NCBI GenBank assembly: GCA_030065825.1
Contig: JASJCY010000049.1
Span: 1-38,780 of the forward strand
Reading direction: 5' to 3'
DNA from: Nostocaceae cyanobacterium
Lineage (GTDB): Bacteria; Cyanobacteriota; Cyanobacteriia; Cyanobacteriales; Nostocaceae
Length of the DNA: 38,780 nucleotides
Under the pieces are notes generated by a model. The model was not told the DNA's origin, did not search any database, and saw only the letters and a program-made list of their open reading frames with translations. This document shows positions 34,486 through 38,780 of the stretch, piece by piece. A program made the translations under genes and the position numbers. Every line of letters starts with the position of its first letter. Position 1 is the first letter of the stretch.

Positions 34486-35613
34486 ATGCAGATTAATATT
34501 GCTACAGGTCCTTGGTTACCCGTTCCAGCTATACAGGGTGGTGCAGTTAACCGTCGTTGGCAAGGTGTAGCAGAGGTATTCGCAGCAAGAGGTCATCAAG
34601 TAACGATTTTATGTCGTTCCTATCCAGGGCAACCTCAATTTGAAAAGATTAATGGTGTATCTTATATCAGACGTGGTGGATTCCCTCAAAGTACTAATAT
34701 TTATCTAGATTTGATCAAGGACTTAGTTTATGCTCTAACTACTTTTCCGGTTCTACCTCTTGCAGATATTTTAGTTATTAATGATTTTTGGTTGCCAGTT
34801 TTTGCCACTCTACGACCCAAAGTAGGGAAAATTGTCATCAACTCTGCTCGGTTTCCAAAGGGACAATATTGGTTATATGCTAAAGTACACTGTTTTGCTG
34901 CTGTTTCACATGCAATTGAAGAAGCGATCGCTCAGGAATATCCTGATGGCATTTCTCGGATCAAAGTAATTTCTAACCCTATTGACACCATTACATTTCA
35001 CCCACCAATTGCTCCCCGTCCTAGCAGAGAGGATAAAACTATTTTGTATGTGGGTAGAGTTCATCCTGAAAAAGGAATTCATTTATTGCTGGATGCTTTT
35101 GCTATTTTATCTCAGCAGTTTCCTAGAATCCGGTTACGCATTATAGGACCAATTAAAGAAAATCAAGGTGGTGGAGGAGAAAGCTATTTCCGCAAATTAA
35201 AAACAAAAGCTGAAAATTTACCAGTAGAATTTTCTCAACCAATTTTTGAACCAACAAAACTGGCTGATGCCTACCGTCAGGCTGATCTATTTTGCTATCC
35301 TTCCCTAGCTGAGAAAGGTGAATCTTTTGGAGTTGCTCCCCTAGAAGCAATGGCATCAGGTCTTGTTCCAGTAGTTTCAAATCTAGATTGTTTTCGAGAT
35401 TTTATTGAGGAAGGAATAACAGGATATTTTTTTGACCACCGTAGTGATGATGCTGCAAATAATCTTTCTGCTACTTTATCTTCAGCAATCATTAATTGGG
35501 AAACGACATCCACAATGGCTGAAAAAGCTGCCCATAAGGCACAAGAGTTCAGCTATGATAAAATCGCTGATTCATATTTAGCAGATTTTGAAGAATTACT
35601 CACAAAGGAATAA
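34486..35613 (+). CDS. GT4 family glycosyltransferase
   Basis: 375 residues with the start ATG at 34486 and AAGAAGGG a few bases before it. It opens INIATGPWLPVPAIQGGAVNRRW (GGA loop). The donor domain starts TILYVGRVHPEKGIHLLLDAFAIL, and the E-x7-E is EKGESFGVAPLEAMASGLVPVV. It is followed 13 bases later by a methyltransferase and so is probably coupled to a modification step. Confidence 0.9.
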   Translation: MQINIATGPWLPVPAIQGGAVNRRWQGVAEVFAARGHQVTILCRSYPGQPQFEKINGVSYIRRGGFPQSTNIYLDLIKDLVYALTTFPVLPLADILVINDFWLPVFATLRPKVGKIVINSARFPKGQYWLYAKVHCFAAVSHAIEEAIAQEYPDGISRIKVISNPIDTITFHPPIAPRPSREDKTILYVGRVHPEKGIHLLLDAFAILSQQFPRIRLRIIGPIKENQGGGGESYFRKLKTKAENLPVEFSQPIFEPTKLADAYRQADLFCYPSLAEKGESFGVAPLEAMASGLVPVVSNLDCFRDFIEEGITGYFFDHRSDDAANNLSATLSSAIINWETTSTMAEKAAHKAQEFSYDKIADSYLADFEELLTKE

Positions 35614-35626
35614 CCAGGATTGACTT

Positions 35627-36310
35627 ATGGATAAAAATACAATTCAGGCATTTTATGAAGACGTGTATACTGAGTACTTATCTGAAAATTTGCATGACTT
35701 CGATAGTTATGAAAGAAATCACGTTTTGAAGCGAATTTATCAACAGGGGAATAATAAGCAATTATTAGATTTAGGAGCAGGTCATGGGAATACTAGCAAA
35801 TTTTTCCTGGATCGGGGTTATGAAGTTTATGCCATAGAATGGAATACTGTAGGAGTACAAAAGCTATTGAAACTTGGGGTTAAGGCAACTCAGAAAGATA
35901 TAGAAGATGTTCCCTATAGCTATGAAGATAATTTTTTTGATGAAGTTTTTTGGGGAGACAACATAGAACACCTTTTTTTCCCAGAACAAGTTGCTAAAGA
36001 AATATACCGAATTCTTAAACCAGGTGGACGACTGGTTTTAAGTACACCTAATCATGGTTGGATTATCAATCGTCTATATTACTTTTTTATGGGTGTACCA
36101 AGAAGAACAGAAGGGCATAAAATTCCTATTTGGAAATGGCAACACATTAGATATTTCAATAAAAGTGAGATGAGGCAATTTTTAAATCATTGTGGGTTCC
36201 AGAAAAATTTTGCTTTTTATGGAGCCGAACGTAGACAACCATTTGCATTTTTAAGCCAGTATTTCCCCTCAATTATGGGATCTGTTATGGTTGTCGAAGT
36301 TTTTAAGTAA
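35627..36310 (+). CDS. Class I SAM-dependent methyltransferase
   Basis: 227 residues. Motif I LLDLGAGHGNTSKFFLDRG, then YAIEWNTVG, then VFWGDNIEHLFFPEQVAKEIYRILKPGG and LVLSTPNHGWIINRLYYFFMG, all as expected for an active SAM methyltransferase of the type-11/UbiG kind. The RRTEGHKIPIWKWQHIRYF segment downstream resembles the acceptor part of EPS-cluster methyltransferases. It lies between a GT4 and a GT2. Target unknown. Confidence 0.87.
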   Translation: MDKNTIQAFYEDVYTEYLSENLHDFDSYERNHVLKRIYQQGNNKQLLDLGAGHGNTSKFFLDRGYEVYAIEWNTVGVQKLLKLGVKATQKDIEDVPYSYEDNFFDEVFWGDNIEHLFFPEQVAKEIYRILKPGGRLVLSTPNHGWIINRLYYFFMGVPRRTEGHKIPIWKWQHIRYFNKSEMRQFLNHCGFQKNFAFYGAERRQPFAFLSQYFPSIMGSVMVVEVFK

Positions 36311-36316
36311 ACAGAC

Positions 36317-37087
36317 ATGCTCAAAGCAATTACCCCCTTAATCCTCACCTACAACGAATCATTCAATATTAATCGCACTCTGAAGAATCTCACCTGGGCA
36401 AAAACAATTGTAGTCATTGATAGCTACAGCACTGATCGAACCTTAGAAATTCTCCATTCCTATCCACAAGTTCAGGTATTTCAGCGAGAGTTTGATACTC
36501 ACACAAACCAGTGGAACTACGGTTTAGAAGAAGTTAAATCCCAATGGGTGCTTTCTCTTGATGCAGACTACATTGTTACAGATGAATTAATTTCTGAAAT
36601 CAAGGAATTACCTGAAAATACAGAAATAGATGGCTACTTTGCCAGATTCAAGTATTGTGTTTTCGGGAAACCATTACGGGGTAGTATACTTCCTCCCCGT
36701 CAAGTTTTATTTAGAAAAGACAAATCAGTTTACATTGATGACGGACATACTCAACTTTTAGAGGTTAAAGGTAAATCAGCAATGCTGTCTGGCTACATTC
36801 ACCATGATGATCGCAAACCTTTAACCCGTTGGTTATGGGCACAAGACCGTTATATGATAATTGAGGCTAAGAAATTACTAGAAACACCCAAGAGTGAACT
36901 GAGTTTAGGCGATCGCATACGCAAACAAAAAATCTTAGCTCCCTTTGTTATCTTATTCTACTGCCTCATCCTCAAAGGTGGTATCCTTGATGGTTGGCAT
37001 GGTTGGTATTATGCATTTCAGAGGATGTTAGCGGAAATTATATTATCAATTCGTCTCATTGAAGCAGAACAAGATAAATCACATTAA
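36317..37087 (+). CDS. GT2 family glycosyltransferase, WaaE/KdtX-like
   Basis: 256-residue GT-A enzyme resembling the LPS core beta-glycosyltransferase group (WaaE/KdtX). Motifs: ITPLILTYNESFNINRTLKNL, then IVVIDSYSTDRTLEIL, then WVLSLDADYIVTDELI (DAD metal site), and DDGHTQLLEVKGKSAML. The C-terminal GWHGWYYAFQRMLAEIIL is amphipathic and may touch the membrane. The stop of the previous methyltransferase lies six bases upstream, so it belongs to the same operon. Confidence 0.86.
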   Translation: MLKAITPLILTYNESFNINRTLKNLTWAKTIVVIDSYSTDRTLEILHSYPQVQVFQREFDTHTNQWNYGLEEVKSQWVLSLDADYIVTDELISEIKELPENTEIDGYFARFKYCVFGKPLRGSILPPRQVLFRKDKSVYIDDGHTQLLEVKGKSAMLSGYIHHDDRKPLTRWLWAQDRYMIIEAKKLLETPKSELSLGDRIRKQKILAPFVILFYCLILKGGILDGWHGWYYAFQRMLAEIILSIRLIEAEQDKSH

Positions 37088-37099
37088 TTTGGTTGAATT

Positions 37100-38098
37100 T
37101 TGATTCAGAGAGTTTTTCGGAAGTATTGGTTACCCATATCTGGAATTGCTATTTTGGTAACTACTGAAATAGCTTTGAGGCTGTTTTTTGGACTAGGTAA
37201 ACCAGTTTTAAGCCAAGCAGATTCTGACACAGGCTATCGTTTTCAACCTAATCAAAAAGTCTTTCGTTTTGGCAAAAGAATTGAATACAATCAATATTCT
37301 CAACGTTCTGAAGAAATATCTCCACAAAAGCTTCAAGGAACTCTGAGAATTTTAATGGTGGGTGATTCAGTTCTCAATGGTGGTAATCCTACTGATCAAG
37401 ACCAAACCATTACTGAAAAATTAGAAGCAAAATTTAAATCATTAGGACAATCTACAGAAGTATTAAATGCTTCCGCAGGTTCATGGGGAATTGGCAATCA
37501 TTTGGGTTATTTGCAAAAGTTTGGTACTTTTAACACTGATGTAGTAATTTTCCAAATTGGAAGTCATGATTTAACTCAACCAACCAGTACTGGCAAACGT
37601 ATCGGACATGACCCAAACTATCCAAATAGACTGCCTTTATTAGCAACGGAAGAAGCATTAACTCGTTACATAATACCACGAATATTAAGGAATTATAATT
37701 TAAGCCTATTTTCTCAAGAAATTCCGCAGGTTTCAACAACAAAAGAAAATCAACAATTCCAGAAAAATATGGAGTTGTTTAAAACTGCTGTCAATTTGGT
37801 GCGTTCTCAAGAGATACCTGTTTATGTATTGTTTACACTTAATCGCTATGATTTAATTCCTAATCCAAAAACGCCACCCTATAAAAAAGAGTTTATGCAG
37901 GCAGTGTATTCTCTACAAATACCAATACTTGATACTTATGAAACTTGGTCGAAACAGCCAAAAAACATTATAAATAGTTACTACAGGGACGATGTACATT
38001 TGAATGAAAATGGTAATGAAGCAGTTGCTAATCTGATTTTTCAACAACTTTGCATAGAGCAAAAATTCAAAAATTGTTCTGGAATTACAGTTGAATAA
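37100..38098 (+). CDS. Membrane-anchored SGNH/GDSL-type hydrolase (AlgX/OAT-like)
   Basis: Single N-terminal membrane anchor (WLPISGIAILVTTEIALRLFFGLG, about residues 10-33), then an SGNH fold of about 260 residues facing the periplasm or outside. Block I is MVGDSVLNGG (Ser90), block III GSHD (154-157, Asp in place of the usual Asn), and block V DDVHLNENG (Asp297-x2-His300). Such proteins add or remove acyl groups on exopolysaccharides, or act as lipases. An in-frame TGA at 37094 leaves the TTG at 37100 as the only early start, with the previous stop 12 bases upstream. It is the last gene of the glycan cluster. An acyltransferase or esterase role is inferred. Confidence 0.85.
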   Translation: MIQRVFRKYWLPISGIAILVTTEIALRLFFGLGKPVLSQADSDTGYRFQPNQKVFRFGKRIEYNQYSQRSEEISPQKLQGTLRILMVGDSVLNGGNPTDQDQTITEKLEAKFKSLGQSTEVLNASAGSWGIGNHLGYLQKFGTFNTDVVIFQIGSHDLTQPTSTGKRIGHDPNYPNRLPLLATEEALTRYIIPRILRNYNLSLFSQEIPQVSTTKENQQFQKNMELFKTAVNLVRSQEIPVYVLFTLNRYDLIPNPKTPPYKKEFMQAVYSLQIPILDTYETWSKQPKNIINSYYRDDVHLNENGNEAVANLIFQQLCIEQKFKNCSGITVE

Positions 38099-38178
38099 TT
38101 GAGTAAAACTATGACAGCACTACCCAAATTACAAATTACCATATAAGAAATGGATACCTTTAGCGATCGCTTCTGACC

Positions 38179-38780
38179 ATGACACCCTTGCAAGTCCAGT
38201 TGCAAAATACCCTACCTCCCATCACCTGGGAGAAACTACCAGCGGATTTTCCCCTACCGGATGAACCAGTGGAAAGTAACCTGCAACCCCTGTTAGCTGC
38301 TGCTTTACGAGAATCTCTAGAATTAGCTGGCTTAATCCTAGAATCGATGATTATTGCCACCAATTTTGGTATTTGTGCTACAGTCGGTGATAAAACTGTT
38401 GTCAAAGCACCTGATTGGGTTTATGTCCCATCAGTTAAGTCTTTACCCCCAGGAGAAATTCGTCGCAGCTACACTCCCCATGCTGAGGGAGAAAAACCCA
38501 CCATTGTCATGGAATTTATCTCTGCAACGGAAGGAGGAGAATACTCCATTAATCCTCATTATCCCTATGGCAAGTGGTATTTTTACGAACAAATTTTACA
38601 AGTTCCTACTTACGTAATTTTCCATCCGCTAATCCCGATTTTAGAAGTCTACAACCTGGTGAATGGTAAGTACGAGCAAAAATCCCCAGATGAAAGTCAA
38701 CGCTTTTGGATAGAAAGTTTGGGTTTATTTCTGGGTATGTGGATGGGGAAAAAAGCAGAATTTGAAGGTTATTGGTTACG
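38179..38780 (+). CDS. Uma2 family (DUF820) putative endonuclease, 3' end cut by the window
   Basis: Third Uma2-type protein; about 200 codons are visible. It starts MTPLQVQLQNTLPPITWEKL and then shows the family core: VKAPDWVYVPSV (acidic strand), TIVMEFISATEGGEYS (ExS-type active-site strand) and KWYFYEQILQVPTYVIFHPL. The start ATG at 38179 follows the HIP1 octamer at 38163-38170. There is no operon link to the SGNH gene, which ends 81 bases upstream. Confidence 0.85.
   Translation, partial: MTPLQVQLQNTLPPITWEKLPADFPLPDEPVESNLQPLLAAALRESLELAGLILESMIIATNFGICATVGDKTVVKAPDWVYVPSVKSLPPGEIRRSYTPHAEGEKPTIVMEFISATEGGEYSINPHYPYGKWYFYEQILQVPTYVIFHPLIPILEVYNLVNGKYEQKSPDESQRFWIESLGLFLGMWMGKKAEFEGYWL

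Noticed and set aside
38160-38617. Minus- and plus-strand frames of 81 and 87 codons
   Set aside because: Both are shadows of the Uma2-type gene from 38179, whose frame runs open to the window end and shows the family motifs.

Overview
The window looks like chromosomal DNA of a filamentous (Nostocales-type) cyanobacterium. Support for this: at least six copies of the HIP1 octamer GCGATCGC (6487, 22025, 23530, 34924, 36909, 38163), several Uma2/DUF820-type proteins, an Rpn/DUF4351-like protein with a QQGL repeat, many short palindromic repeats between genes, and relics resembling IS200/IS605 ends. I cannot name a species. Most of the window is one large exopolysaccharide / O-antigen-type surface-glycan locus.

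Layout. (1) 1-1967: a 5'-truncated ABC-2 ATPase and its permease, separated by 480 bp of palindromes and a decayed tnpB-type element. The first 124 bases are an exact inverted copy of 169-292, so the left edge is probably an assembly or amplification artefact or a rearrangement. (2) 2169-4397 (-): a Wzc-like polysaccharide co-polymerase/tyrosine kinase. (3) 4398-6205: a 1.8 kb AT-rich divergent intergenic region holding a strongly structured candidate RNA at about 4979-5185. (4) 6206-8985: a WcaI-like glycosyltransferase, a small Cys-pair protein and a Wzm-like export permease with no visible ATPase partner. (5) 9030-13042: an accessory patch with two Uma2-type proteins, an IS relic, an Rpn-like protein, a gmd fragment, an Rpn-like fragment, and a toxin-antitoxin pair whose antitoxin has two in-frame stops. 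(6) 13048-38098: the main glycan cluster, all on the + strand with many 1-4 bp overlaps. It carries a Wzx flippase, a Wzy/ligase-like protein, eleven glycosyltransferases or GT-like proteins (twelve with 6206-7513), eight methyltransferases (three FkbM-type, one of them frameshifted), GDP-mannose 4,6-dehydratase, an AsnB-type amidotransferase and a membrane-anchored SGNH hydrolase. (7) 38179 to the end: a third Uma2-type protein, cut by the window edge.

How the genes fit together (inference). Gmd makes GDP-4-keto-6-deoxymannose. The GT4 and GT2 enzymes build a long oligosaccharide. Methyltransferases, AsnB and the SGNH protein decorate it (O-methyl, amide, and acyl addition or removal). Wzx flips the unit, Wzy polymerises it, and Wzc controls chain length and export. 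No initiating phosphoglycosyl transferase, no Wza/OPX outer-membrane exporter, no reductase for the Gmd product and no Wzt ATPase are visible, so these must lie elsewhere. The most distinctive trait is the number of methyltransferases interleaved with glycosyltransferases, which suggests a heavily methylated, hydrophobic capsule or sheath glycan.
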